57,971 nucleotides of DNA from a virus, in IMG/VR virus record IMGVR_UViG_3300003654_000069, positions 64,001-121,971 of that record; one strand, 5' to 3'. Of this stretch, positions 16,842 through 22,036 are shown piece by piece (position 1 is the stretch's first letter; the number at the start of each line of letters is the position of its first letter). The notes below the pieces were generated by a model. It did not search any database, was not told the DNA's origin, and saw only the letters and a list, made by a program, of their open reading frames with translations. The position numbers and the translations under genes were made by a program.

Positions 16842-16920
16842 GCAGTGAACGACTTCTTTGATAGCACCATGGCCTCAACAACCAATATGGTACGACTATC
16901 AGAGAAGTTGCAACTGTTTT
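16842..16920 (+). ncRNA. Array non-coding RNA C, long single hairpin
   Basis: One long interrupted stem: CAGT/ACTG, ACTTCT/AGAAGT, TGATAG/CTATCA and ACCAT/ATGGT, capped by a 16-nt loop rich in C and A (GGCCTCAACAACCAAT) and followed by TTTTT. The exposed loop would suit base pairing with a target RNA. No ORF. Confidence 0.75.
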
Positions 16921-16926
16921 TAAAAG

Positions 16927-16959
16927 AATTTACCCTTTATATCTATACAACCAATTAAA
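16927..16959 (+). promoter_or_regulatory. Array element copy 10 (protein type)
   Basis: Core with TATATCTATA variant, leader ACCAATTAAA complete; 44 nt before the ATG at 16971. Confidence 0.8.
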
Positions 16960-16970
16960 CCATATATACT

Positions 16971-17168
16971 ATGAACAAAGATGAACTTATTGCTCTCAAA
17001 GCCGAACTCGAACAAGAGTTACGTGATCTTCCGTACATTTCAACAGTTGACAATGACGGGGAAACTGATGATGATGCCTATCAAGAGAAACTTGAACAAG
17101 ATTGGCATAAAGATGAGATTAGAGATAAACTCGTCTCAATCGGTAGACGAATAGCAAAACAAGGGTAA
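16971..17168 (+). CDS. Array protein 7, coiled-coil; related to the protein at 25974
   Basis: 65 aa, acidic and helical. It shares DDDAYQ plus spaced Leu/Glu pattern and length with the 73-aa protein at 25974-26195, so the two look like paralogues. Both halves flank the DDDAYQ turn as helices (ALKAELEQEL and KDEIRDKLVSIGRR). It ends ...KQG with the stop in the terminator loop. Confidence 0.8.
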   Translation: MNKDELIALKAELEQELRDLPYISTVDNDGETDDDAYQEKLEQDWHKDEIRDKLVSIGRRIAKQG

Positions 17169-17184
17169 AAACCTTGTTTTCTTT
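17158..17184 (+). terminator. Terminator overlapping the stop codon of array protein 7
   Basis: AACAAGG/CCTTGTT stem with the TAA stop in the loop, then TTTTCTTTAA. Confidence 0.75.
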
Positions 17185-17216
17185 AATTTACCCTTTATAT
17201 CTATAAACCAATTAAA
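17185..17216 (+). promoter_or_regulatory. Array element copy 11 (protein type)
   Basis: Core with TATATC variant, leader complete; 43 nt before the ATG at 17228. Confidence 0.85.
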
Positions 17217-17227
17217 CTCATACACTT

Positions 17228-17401
17228 ATGAAACTAAACCGTCAATTCAAAAAGAAATTCAGCAATGCGGGTATTAAGTTAACTGCATTAGACGCACTGA
17301 AACAAGTTAAGATTACAGAACCACAACTAAAAATCATTCTCGGTAATGATGATGAGCGGTTCGATGCATTCGTAACTCGTTGGCTTATCCGTAATAGATA
17401 G
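17228..17401 (+). CDS. Array protein 8, small basic protein
   Basis: 57 aa, with a basic N-terminus (KLNRQFKKKFS) and a helical C-terminus (RFDAFVTRWLIRNR). The canonical element spacing supports the call despite the small size. Might bind nucleic acid; no family recognised. Terminator at 17404. Confidence 0.7.
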   Translation: MKLNRQFKKKFSNAGIKLTALDALKQVKITEPQLKIILGNDDERFDAFVTRWLIRNR

Positions 17402-17403
17402 GT

Positions 17404-17431
17404 AACAAAGGGGTAACACCCTTTGTTTTTT
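17404..17431 (+). terminator. Intrinsic terminator after array protein 8
   Basis: AACAAAGGG/CCCTTTGTT with T-tract; strong. Confidence 0.85.
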
Positions 17432-17463
17432 AATTTACCCCTGATTACCATAAACCAATTAAA
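17432..17463 (+). promoter_or_regulatory. Array element copy 12 (protein type)
   Basis: Core TTTACCCCTGATTA, leader complete; 44 nt before the ATG at 17476. Confidence 0.8.
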
Positions 17464-17475
17464 TCATATATATAT

Positions 17476-17646
17476 ATGCAAGAACCACGACTGTATGGTG
17501 ATGAACACGATGGTATGTCCCTACCTGAACAAGTGTATCTATCTGCCTGTGAAGGAAACTCACGGTTGAGAGAAAGCAACTTTCAGTTAAACGGGGATAT
17601 GGCTCAACAGTTCATTGAAAGCCAAGAGCAAGAAGAGGACTATTAG
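17476..17646 (+). CDS. Array protein 9, small acidic protein
   Basis: 56 aa, acidic and rich in Gln and Glu, with tail ESQEQEEDY. Such small acidic early proteins can be DNA mimics, but nothing here proves it. Element copy 12 and the terminator at 17657 frame it. Confidence 0.7.
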   Translation: MQEPRLYGDEHDGMSLPEQVYLSACEGNSRLRESNFQLNGDMAQQFIESQEQEEDY

Positions 17647-17656
17647 TCCTGTTCGA

Positions 17657-17684
17657 AACAAGCATAATGGCTTGTTTTTTAAAG
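17657..17684 (+). terminator. Intrinsic terminator after array protein 9
   Basis: ACAAGC/GCTTGT stem with loop ATAATG and TTTTTT. Confidence 0.75.
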
Positions 17685-17716
17685 AATTTACCCTTTATTA
17701 CTTTAAACCAATTAAA
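17685..17716 (+). promoter_or_regulatory. Array element copy 13 (protein type)
   Basis: Core and leader complete; 42 nt before the ATG at 17727. Confidence 0.85.
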
Positions 17717-17726
17717 CCCCTTTTAT

Positions 17727-18026
17727 ATGATAAACACAAGAGCAAGAGATATTTATATAATATCTGCGATTAAAGAAACTTGGAAACAACTGTTTAAAAC
17801 TGATTTTGATTTAAACACTCTCCAATCTTTGGATATAGAAGAATTAGAAGACCCGAATGATTTTCCTAAATCTTCTGTCCACGATAGAGTAGACGGTAGT
17901 GCTATACTTCTAGAACATACCAAGTATACTAATAAAGAAGTAATTGGTGTATTGTTTGCACATTACCACAGGCAAACAAGAAAAGATAATTATGGTTGCA
18001 CTGTCTATATCTTAAAACAAGGGTAA
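17727..18026 (+). CDS. Array protein 10, unknown
   Basis: 99 aa from the ATG at 17727, at standard spacing. An upstream in-frame start at 17667 would translate through the terminator and element and is rejected. Acidic middle (LDIEELEDPNDF), His-rich segment near residue 80 (LFAHYHRQTRKDN). Ends ...KQG with the stop in the terminator loop. Confidence 0.75.
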   Translation: MINTRARDIYIISAIKETWKQLFKTDFDLNTLQSLDIEELEDPNDFPKSSVHDRVDGSAILLEHTKYTNKEVIGVLFAHYHRQTRKDNYGCTVYILKQG

Positions 18027-18040
18027 TACCTTGTTTTTTA
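18016..18040 (+). terminator. Terminator overlapping the stop codon of array protein 10
   Basis: AACAAGG/CCTTGTT with the TAA stop in the loop, then TTTTA. Confidence 0.8.
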
Positions 18041-18044
18041 ATTA

Positions 18045-18076
18045 AATTTACCCCTCATTATCATAAACCAATTAAA
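18045..18076 (+). promoter_or_regulatory. Array element copy 14 (protein type)
   Basis: Core TTTACCCCTCATTA, leader complete; 46 nt before the ATG at 18091. Confidence 0.8.
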
Positions 18077-18090
18077 ACCCAATATATATT

Positions 18091-18393
18091 ATGGAAACAA
18101 TCCAATTAGAAAACGGCAAAACAGCAATCAGTTTTATCGCTGATGACAACTCACCATTGGCAATTGTGCACCTCTCTGTTATACAGAGATTAACACGGTT
18201 ACTGCGAAAGAAAAACTTCTCTGAAATTCAGGGGGATATCATTGATCGTATTACTCTCTCACTGAATTTGAAAGACCTTATTGAAATAATGCACGATGAA
18301 GTAGCATTCCACCAATCGGTTAATCTGATACAGGAATACAGTGTACCAAAAGAAGAGTCTACTCCTATTGATCATGCTGATATATGTCAATAA
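18091..18393 (+). CDS. Array protein 11, unknown
   Basis: 100 aa. A beta-like N-terminus (TIQLENGKTAISFIADDNS) is followed by helices (VIQRLTRLLRKKNF, DRITLSLNLKDLIEIMHDE). Soluble, slightly acidic. Terminator at 18396. No family recognised. Confidence 0.78.
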   Translation: METIQLENGKTAISFIADDNSPLAIVHLSVIQRLTRLLRKKNFSEIQGDIIDRITLSLNLKDLIEIMHDEVAFHQSVNLIQEYSVPKEESTPIDHADICQ

Positions 18394-18395
18394 TG

Positions 18396-18420
18396 AAAGG
18401 GGAGTAATCCCCTTTTTAAT
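18396..18420 (+). terminator. Intrinsic terminator after array protein 11
   Basis: AAAGGGG/CCCCTTT with loop AGTAAT and a T-tail. Confidence 0.8.
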
Positions 18421-18422
18421 TA

Positions 18423-18445
18423 AATTTACCCCTTATTAGAATAAG
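18423..18445 (+). promoter_or_regulatory. Array element copy 15 (RNA type)
   Basis: Core AATTTACCCCTTATTAGAA, then TAAGGCTGA: leader absent, no ORF. Confidence 0.8.
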
Positions 18446-18554
18446 GCTGATAATTACGGGTGGGGTACTTAAAGGCCAGTCTCTCAAGAAGAGCAATACC
18501 CCCACAAGAATTGTTTCTAGCATATCGGAGTACCACTAGAAAGGTACTTTTTTA
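18446..18554 (+). ncRNA. Array non-coding RNA D
   Basis: Stem GTGGGGTA (18460-18467) with TACCCCCAC (18497-18505), containing a small CTC/GAG hairpin, then a separate terminator GTACC/GGTAC (18530-18547) and T7. No ORF. Confidence 0.7.
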
Positions 18555-18558
18555 AAAG

Positions 18559-18590
18559 AATTTACCCTTCATTAACATAAACCAATTAAA
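18559..18590 (+). promoter_or_regulatory. Array element copy 16 (protein type)
   Basis: Core TTTACCCTTCATTA, leader complete; 44 nt before the ATG at 18603. Confidence 0.85.
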
Positions 18591-18602
18591 ACCATATACA
18601 TT

Positions 18603-18926
18603 ATGAAACAATTAAGAGTAACAACAAGTACACCTTGCAGTATGTTTGGGTTCAGCCAAATGGAACCATTAGTTAAGCCCGATAATATCGGCGAGTTAAT
18701 CGTGAGTACACCTGATAATCATATCAAAGGAAAGACAGCGTACATTGATGATAATGCCGAAGATATTGCGGGATTTGATATCCCAATATTCATTGACGGT
18801 AATATGCACCAACTTGATGAACCTAAAGATAATCAGGATATCCTAATGGTATTACCTTCGGGTGAGTATCCACTACTTGCTGAACTAGTAGATGATACAT
18901 ATTACCTCACACTGAAATCAGTGTAG
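18603..18926 (+). CDS. Array protein 12, unknown beta-rich protein
   Basis: 107 aa, acidic (DDNAEDIAGFD), beta-prone, with Met/Pro-rich turns (SMFGFSQMEPLVKPD). It reads like a small beta-barrel of about 100 residues. Terminator at 18934. No family recognised. Confidence 0.78.
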   Translation: MKQLRVTTSTPCSMFGFSQMEPLVKPDNIGELIVSTPDNHIKGKTAYIDDNAEDIAGFDIPIFIDGNMHQLDEPKDNQDILMVLPSGEYPLLAELVDDTYYLTLKSV

Positions 18927-18933
18927 AATAAAG

Positions 18934-18958
18934 CTAACCCAATCAGGGTTAGTTTTTA
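18934..18958 (+). terminator. Intrinsic terminator after array protein 12
   Basis: CTAACCC/GGGTTAG with TTTTT. Confidence 0.8.
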
Positions 18959-18962
18959 ATAA

Positions 18963-18984
18963 AATTTACCCTTTATCAATATAA
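18963..18984 (+). promoter_or_regulatory. Array element copy 17 (RNA type)
   Basis: Core AATTTACCCTTTATCAATA, then TAAAGAGAG: no leader, no ORF. Confidence 0.75.
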
Positions 18985-19109
18985 AGAGAGAGAGTATATT
19001 GCTATGTGGTATCAGCAAGCTACTGATATGGAGAGTGTTTCCTATTAATTACAGGAATCACCATGCAACACCGTCTGCAAGGGAACTGGGAGCAGTACTC
19101 CTCTTTTTT
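18985..19109 (+). ncRNA. Array non-coding RNA E
   Basis: Three local hairpins: TATCAG/CTGATA (19010-19028), TTCCT/AGGAA (about 19038-19057) and a terminal GGAG/CTCC (19089-19101) followed by TCTTTTTT. No ORF. Confidence 0.6.
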
Positions 19110-19115
19110 AATACA

Positions 19116-19147
19116 AATTTACCCTTCATTAGTATAAACCAATTAAA
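19116..19147 (+). promoter_or_regulatory. Array element copy 18 (protein type)
   Basis: Core and leader complete; 41 nt before the ATG at 19157. Confidence 0.85.
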
Positions 19148-19156
19148 CCCTTTTAT

Positions 19157-19384
19157 ATGAAAAAAATGAAATATGTAAGATTAGGCGATGGTTATAACGA
19201 CATTGTTATATTCCCTACAAGCACAACACATGATACATTTGCTAATATTAGACATAAACCTATATCAGCGGGATTTTGCTATATATCAAGTGATAAAATT
19301 GAGTGCTTTGGATATTCAGAATCATTACAATTAGACTCACATGAAGATGATTCTATGTATGCTACTAAGCAATATTTTGATTAA
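19157..19384 (+). CDS. Array protein 13, unknown
   Basis: 75 aa, beta-rich N-terminal half (YVRLGDGYNDIVIFPTSTT) and acidic C-terminal half. Terminator at 19396. No family recognised. Confidence 0.75.
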   Translation: MKKMKYVRLGDGYNDIVIFPTSTTHDTFANIRHKPISAGFCYISSDKIECFGYSESLQLDSHEDDSMYATKQYFD

Positions 19385-19395
19385 CCTTCAACTAT

Positions 19396-19420
19396 AACAA
19401 GGGTAATACCTTGTTTTTTA
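19396..19420 (+). terminator. Intrinsic terminator after array protein 13
   Basis: AACAAGG/CCTTGTT with loop GTAATA and TTTTTA. Confidence 0.8.
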
Positions 19421-19423
19421 TTA

Positions 19424-19456
19424 AATTTACCCCTTATTATCATAAACAATACTAAA
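19424..19456 (+). promoter_or_regulatory. Array element copy 19 (protein type, variant leader)
   Basis: Core complete; leader reads TAAACAATACTAAA instead of TAAACCAATTAAA. 44 nt before the ATG at 19468. Confidence 0.8.
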
Positions 19457-19467
19457 CTACATATTAT

Positions 19468-19650
19468 ATGGAACAACCTTTCAAACCCACAAACTTTAAA
19501 GAACTGTGTGATGATTTCATTAAAACAATGTCTTATGATGATATGGACATTGATGATGTGCCTACAAAGGTATTCATACGTGATTTTGCTAAATGGCTTG
19601 ATGCATACTATGAATTGCCAATAGCCAAACCTGATAAAATTGAAGACTAA
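19468..19650 (+). CDS. Array protein 14, small acidic protein
   Basis: 60 aa, strongly acidic (SYDDMDIDDVP) and helical. The stop codon region overlaps the left arm of the terminator at 19646. No family recognised. Confidence 0.72.
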   Translation: MEQPFKPTNFKELCDDFIKTMSYDDMDIDDVPTKVFIRDFAKWLDAYYELPIAKPDKIED

Positions 19651-19670
19651 CCCTTTGGTTAGTTTTCTTT
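19646..19670 (+). terminator. Terminator overlapping the stop codon of array protein 14
   Basis: ACTAACC/GGTTAGT; the TAA stop lies in the left arm. T-tail TTTCTTT. Confidence 0.75.
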
Positions 19671-19671
19671 A

Positions 19672-19703
19672 AATTTACCCCTTATTAATATAAACCAATT
19701 AAA
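19672..19703 (+). promoter_or_regulatory. Array element copy 20 (protein type)
   Basis: Core and leader complete; 42 nt before the ATG at 19714. Confidence 0.85.
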
Positions 19704-19713
19704 CCAACTCACT

Positions 19714-19899
19714 ATGGAACCACACGAACACCCTATTGTAATGTTAGCAGAGATTATTGTAAAACAACTTGAACTTGCAAAAAAGAGCAGAGATGTAAAC
19801 AATTTTGCAAATTCTATGGAAAATAGTCATAATGAAATTATAATTTATCTTCAGGATAAATCTGCTGAAATAGCACATAAGCTCAATGTTACATTGTAA
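19714..19899 (+). CDS. Array protein 15, small helical protein
   Basis: 61 aa, almost all helix with regularly spaced Leu/Ile (MLAEIIVKQLELAKK ... IIIYLQDKSAEIAHKL), likely a helical hairpin or dimer. Terminator at 19905. Confidence 0.72.
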   Translation: MEPHEHPIVMLAEIIVKQLELAKKSRDVNNFANSMENSHNEIIIYLQDKSAEIAHKLNVTL

Positions 19900-19904
19900 C
19901 ATAG

Positions 19905-19930
19905 AACAGGGTAATACCTGTTTTTTAAAG
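19905..19930 (+). terminator. Intrinsic terminator after array protein 15
   Basis: AACAGG/CCTGTT with loop GTAATA and TTTTTT. Confidence 0.8.
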
Positions 19931-19931
19931 A

Positions 19932-19965
19932 AATTTACCCCTTATTACTTTAAACAATACTAAAT
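19932..19965 (+). promoter_or_regulatory. Array element copy 21 (protein type, variant leader)
   Basis: Core complete; leader TAAACAATACTAAA as in copy 19. 42 nt before the ATG at 19974. Confidence 0.8.
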
Positions 19966-19973
19966 CTATATAT

Positions 19974-20189
19974 ATGGAAACAATTATCAGAGAGTACATT
20001 TTCTCACCAAGCAGACGGTTGAAACTGTTGAACAAGAAGAGAGAGTTCTATGTGTCACCTTATCAGTTCTATAAGGTAGTCGGACACTTTGACCTTCCTT
20101 CGTTCTATGCCCGTGAAAGAGATATCTATCACAAGGGTCAGCAACTGATGAAGACATACATTGCAAAGACAAGAAACAGGGGGAAATAA
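19974..20189 (+). CDS. Array protein 16, small basic protein
   Basis: 71 aa, rich in Arg, Lys and Tyr (SRRLKLLNKKREFYVSPYQF, KTYIAKTRNRGK), so probably nucleic-acid or ribosome binding. The GGGGGAAATAACCCC stop region is the terminator. Confidence 0.73.
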   Translation: METIIREYIFSPSRRLKLLNKKREFYVSPYQFYKVVGHFDLPSFYARERDIYHKGQQLMKTYIAKTRNRGK

Positions 20190-20206
20190 CCCCTTGTTTT
20201 TTAAAT
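20174..20206 (+). terminator. Terminator overlapping the stop codon of array protein 16
   Basis: GGGG/CCCC hairpin with the TAA stop in the loop, flanked by AACA/TTGTT and followed by TTTTTT. Confidence 0.75.
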
Positions 20207-20207
20207 C

Positions 20208-20231
20208 AATTTACCCCTTATGATAATAGGT
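20208..20231 (+). promoter_or_regulatory. Array element copy 22 (RNA type)
   Basis: Core AATTTACCCCTTATGATAATA with no leader and no ORF. Confidence 0.75.
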
Positions 20232-20303
20232 TAAAGTTGGACCTGTACCCACGGGATAGGTGAAATGCTGAAGGAGAGTTAAACCACCTCTCCTCCAACT
20301 TTT
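20232..20303 (+). ncRNA. Array non-coding RNA F, three-way junction
   Basis: Closing stem AGTTGGA (20235-20241) with TCCAACT (20294-20300). Inside are a weak arm around CCC-AC-GGG and a strong arm GGAGAG (20273-20278)/CTCTCC (20288-20293) that stacks directly on the closing stem. TTT follows. The outline is tRNA-sized but lacks a T-loop and anticodon arm. Confidence 0.75.
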
Positions 20304-20308
20304 AAAGA

Positions 20309-20340
20309 AATTTACCCCTTATTATCATAAATCAATTAAT
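20309..20340 (+). promoter_or_regulatory. Array element copy 23 (protein type)
   Basis: Core complete, leader TAAATCAATTAATC; 53 nt before the ATG at 20362. Confidence 0.8.
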
Positions 20341-20361
20341 CAACTTAATACCTTACACACT

Positions 20362-20679
20362 ATGTCAAAACTAACACCTCTTCAAAAATCAGTTGCTGAA
20401 AAACTGAATGCTCTTATCGTTGAACAGAACCAATGGATAGAGATTACCAACAAGGAAGTTCAGAAAGGGCTTATCGGTTGTTGCACTAACGGTTGGAACC
20501 TCCGTCAGAACATTCAGGCTCTGAACACGGGGAAACTAACACTTACTGCTCTACGTGACTCCTTCACAGAAAACATAGGTATGCCCTATGAAGTATATGT
20601 AGAAGATAATAAGAAAGCAGATAAGCCGACTATTGAAAGCCGACTTGCTACTATCATTAAAGACCTTATCAGAATGTAA
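20362..20679 (+). CDS. Array protein 17, unknown helical protein
   Basis: 105 aa, helical, with paired Cys (GLIGCCTNGWNLRQNIQAL). The central helix-turn-helix-like stretch is suggestive of nucleic-acid binding but not diagnostic. Terminator at 20684. Confidence 0.78.
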   Translation: MSKLTPLQKSVAEKLNALIVEQNQWIEITNKEVQKGLIGCCTNGWNLRQNIQALNTGKLTLTALRDSFTENIGMPYEVYVEDNKKADKPTIESRLATIIKDLIRM

Positions 20680-20683
20680 GGTG

Positions 20684-20706
20684 AAAGGGGACCTTTCCCC
20701 TTTTTA
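20684..20706 (+). terminator. Intrinsic terminator after array protein 17
   Basis: AAAGGGG/CCCCTTT with loop ACCTTT and a T-tail. Confidence 0.8.
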
Positions 20707-20718
20707 ACTACCGCTTTA

Positions 20719-20740
20719 AATTTACCCTTGACTACTGTAA
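20719..20740 (+). promoter_or_regulatory. Array element copy 24 (RNA type)
   Basis: Core slightly diverged (AATTTACCCTTGACTACTG), no leader, no ORF. Confidence 0.7.
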
Positions 20741-20808
20741 CTTAATGAAAGCGGGCTTCTCTATTCGGTGTGATACCGTGTAGGGAAGCAACCTTTCATT
20801 CTTTTCTA
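20741..20808 (+). ncRNA. Array non-coding RNA G, long hairpin
   Basis: AATGAAAG (20744-20751)/CTTTCATT (20793-20800), then GCTTCTCTA (20755-20763)/TAGGGAAGC (20781-20789), capped by CGGT/ACCG. It ends in TCTTTTC. No ORF. Confidence 0.75.
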
Positions 20809-20821
20809 TTTACAAAAAAGG

Positions 20822-20850
20822 AATTTACCCTTTATTACTCTAAATCAATA
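20822..20850 (+). promoter_or_regulatory. Array element copy 25 (protein type)
   Basis: Core complete, leader TAAATCAATATA; 55 nt before the ATG at 20877. Confidence 0.75.
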
Positions 20851-20876
20851 TATATTCACTTAATACCTATTCAACT

Positions 20877-21251
20877 ATGTTAGCACATTTTAAGAGTTCC
20901 TACCGTAAAATCGGTAAAGATGAAAGACCCTTAACCGTATTCGTTTATAAGGTTAAAGGCACCGAAACGGAAATTGCCTCGTTTATCAAAGCCCAAGGCG
21001 AACATTACAAGCCCGAAGCCGACGGTTCTATCACTTGGTTCACACCCCGATTTAACGGGAAAGTTGTGAAATTGTTGATTAGTGCCAAATCGGGTAAAGT
21101 CGTTGCCGATAACACGGAAAGTGACCAAGTCCGTTCTATGTTAGAGCAAAACGACAATGCTCTCGGCCGTGCCATTGCGGAACTCTATGCCAAGCAAATG
21201 CTCGGTAAGTTCAAAGGCCCTGATGAAGCAAGTGACCTCGTACCTGCGTAA
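20877..21251 (+). CDS. Array protein 18, paralogue of the protein at 21546
   Basis: 124 aa. It shares with the next gene FKSSYRK near the N-terminus, TVFVY about 15 residues later, a central DGS, then KTGK/KSGK with DN(T/S)E and a C-terminal helix. Codon use is clearly more G+C-rich and more uniform than its neighbours, as in a highly expressed protein or a recent arrival. A DNA-binding accessory role is possible; I do not recognise a family. Confidence 0.82.
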   Translation: MLAHFKSSYRKIGKDERPLTVFVYKVKGTETEIASFIKAQGEHYKPEADGSITWFTPRFNGKVVKLLISAKSGKVVADNTESDQVRSMLEQNDNALGRAIAELYAKQMLGKFKGPDEASDLVPA

Positions 21252-21257
21252 GGAAGA

Positions 21258-21292
21258 AAGAATAGGGGCCCTCAGCCCTATTCTTTTTTTTC
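21258..21292 (+). terminator. Strong intrinsic terminator after array protein 18
   Basis: AAGAATAGGG/CCCTATTCTT stem with an 8-nt loop and eight or more T. Confidence 0.9.
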
Positions 21293-21309
21293 TTGTGAAC
21301 CGCTTGTAA

Positions 21310-21430
21310 TTTACTAAACTACATATCTACGGGTGGCTGTTGTAGCTCCTTGAGACACACTCTTCTAAATAGTACCAGCTAGAGCCACGAGTGCTACCGG
21401 TGCTTGACATACTCCTTATACACCGCTTTT
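21310..21430 (+). ncRNA. Non-coding RNA H, degenerate element upstream
   Basis: Preceded by a decayed element (AATTTACTAAAC at about 21307). Stems GTGGCT/AGCCAC (21333-21388) and CGGTG/CACCG (21399-21425), the latter followed by CTTTTAATTT, a plausible terminator. No ORF. Confidence 0.5.
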
Positions 21431-21450
21431 AATTTACCCTTTATTGGGCT
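21431..21450 (+). promoter_or_regulatory. Array element copy 26
   Basis: Core AATTTACCCTTTATTGGG; leader absent. It is the last copy, 115 nt before the ATG at 21546, with a G-rich non-coding stretch between. Confidence 0.65.
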
Positions 21451-21545
21451 AGGTGGATTAGGGGGACTACGTTGTCGGTGTGACTCGTCGGCTAATAGTA
21501 TCTCTATCAACTATCAAATCAATATCAACTTAAAACCAATTTAAA
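21451..21545 (+). ncRNA. Leader or non-coding RNA I
   Basis: GGCTAGGTGGATTAGGGGG... can fold by pairing TTAG with CTAA around a GTCGG/CGTCGGC region. No terminator separates it from the ATG at 21546, so it may be a long structured leader of that gene rather than a separate RNA. Confidence 0.4.
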
Positions 21546-21965
21546 ATGAAAATCTCATTTAAATCGAGCTATCGTAAGATGGCAAAAAATGGTAAGCCCG
21601 TGACTGTATTCGTGTACAACATTAAGGCTACCGACAAAGAACTCGCTTCTGCTAAAGCAGCAGAGCAGCAGAACATAGTTGTTCAGCCTGACGGCTCAGC
21701 ATTACTGTTCTCTGTAAACTATGCGGGTGAACACGCAACTCTTATTCAGTCACCAAAGACGGGTAAGTTTAATGTTGACAATAGCGAGCTTGACAAAATT
21801 CGCAACATTGTTGACAGTAACCCCGGTGCCTTAGGTAACGCAGTTGCTGCTATATTTGCTCAAACTTTGATGACTGCACCCCGTGCTTCGTCTTCAACAA
21901 GTTCAGCAGGTGCAACAGTAGGTGCTGGTACTACAGGTGACGGTGGTTCTATTGACGGCAAATAG
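21546..21965 (+). CDS. Paralogue of array protein 18 with low-complexity tail
   Basis: 139 aa. The first 115 residues align with the gene before it (SFKSSYRK, TVFVYNIKATD, KTGKFNVDNSE, IFAQ). The last 25 residues are a Ser/Thr/Gly/Ala tail (ASSSTSSAGATVGAG) absent from the paralogue. The leader TTAAAACCAATTTAAA is intact. Ends before a strong nested hairpin at 21986. Confidence 0.82.
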   Translation: MKISFKSSYRKMAKNGKPVTVFVYNIKATDKELASAKAAEQQNIVVQPDGSALLFSVNYAGEHATLIQSPKTGKFNVDNSELDKIRNIVDSNPGALGNAVAAIFAQTLMTAPRASSSTSSAGATVGAGTTGDGGSIDGK

Positions 21966-21985
21966 AACGGTATAACATTATAGAT

Positions 21986-22036
21986 AGAAAGCAAGGTGTC
22001 CACACTAACCTGTGGGCACCTTCACTATCGCTTTCT
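21986..22036 (+). terminator. Nested hairpin after the 139-aa gene
   Basis: AGAAAGC/GCTTTCT encloses AAGGTG/CACCTT and CCACA/TGTGG. Only a short T run follows, so it may stabilise the mRNA end as well as terminate. Confidence 0.75.

Larger units (their letters stand above)
14587..21545 (+). repeat. Array of 26 promoter-like elements, each heading a short protein or RNA cassette
   Basis: The element has two parts. The core AATTTACCC-YTTATTA-NNN-TA is present in all 26 copies. The leader AAACCAATTAAA is well kept in most of the 18 copies that precede an ORF and absent or broken in the eight that do not. Element start to ATG is 41-46 nt in most protein cassettes. The core is therefore probably the promoter, with transcription starting near its 3' end, and the leader a translation signal. 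Most cassettes end in a hairpin plus U-tract. Orientation is always rightward. The polymerase that reads the element is not identified; it could be the phage virion polymerase known from crAss-like phages. Confidence 0.85.

Noticed and set aside
14587-21450. Spaced repeats resembling a CRISPR array
   Set aside because: The intervals are genes or folded RNAs of very different length, the repeats are not palindromic in the CRISPR manner, and no cas genes are near.
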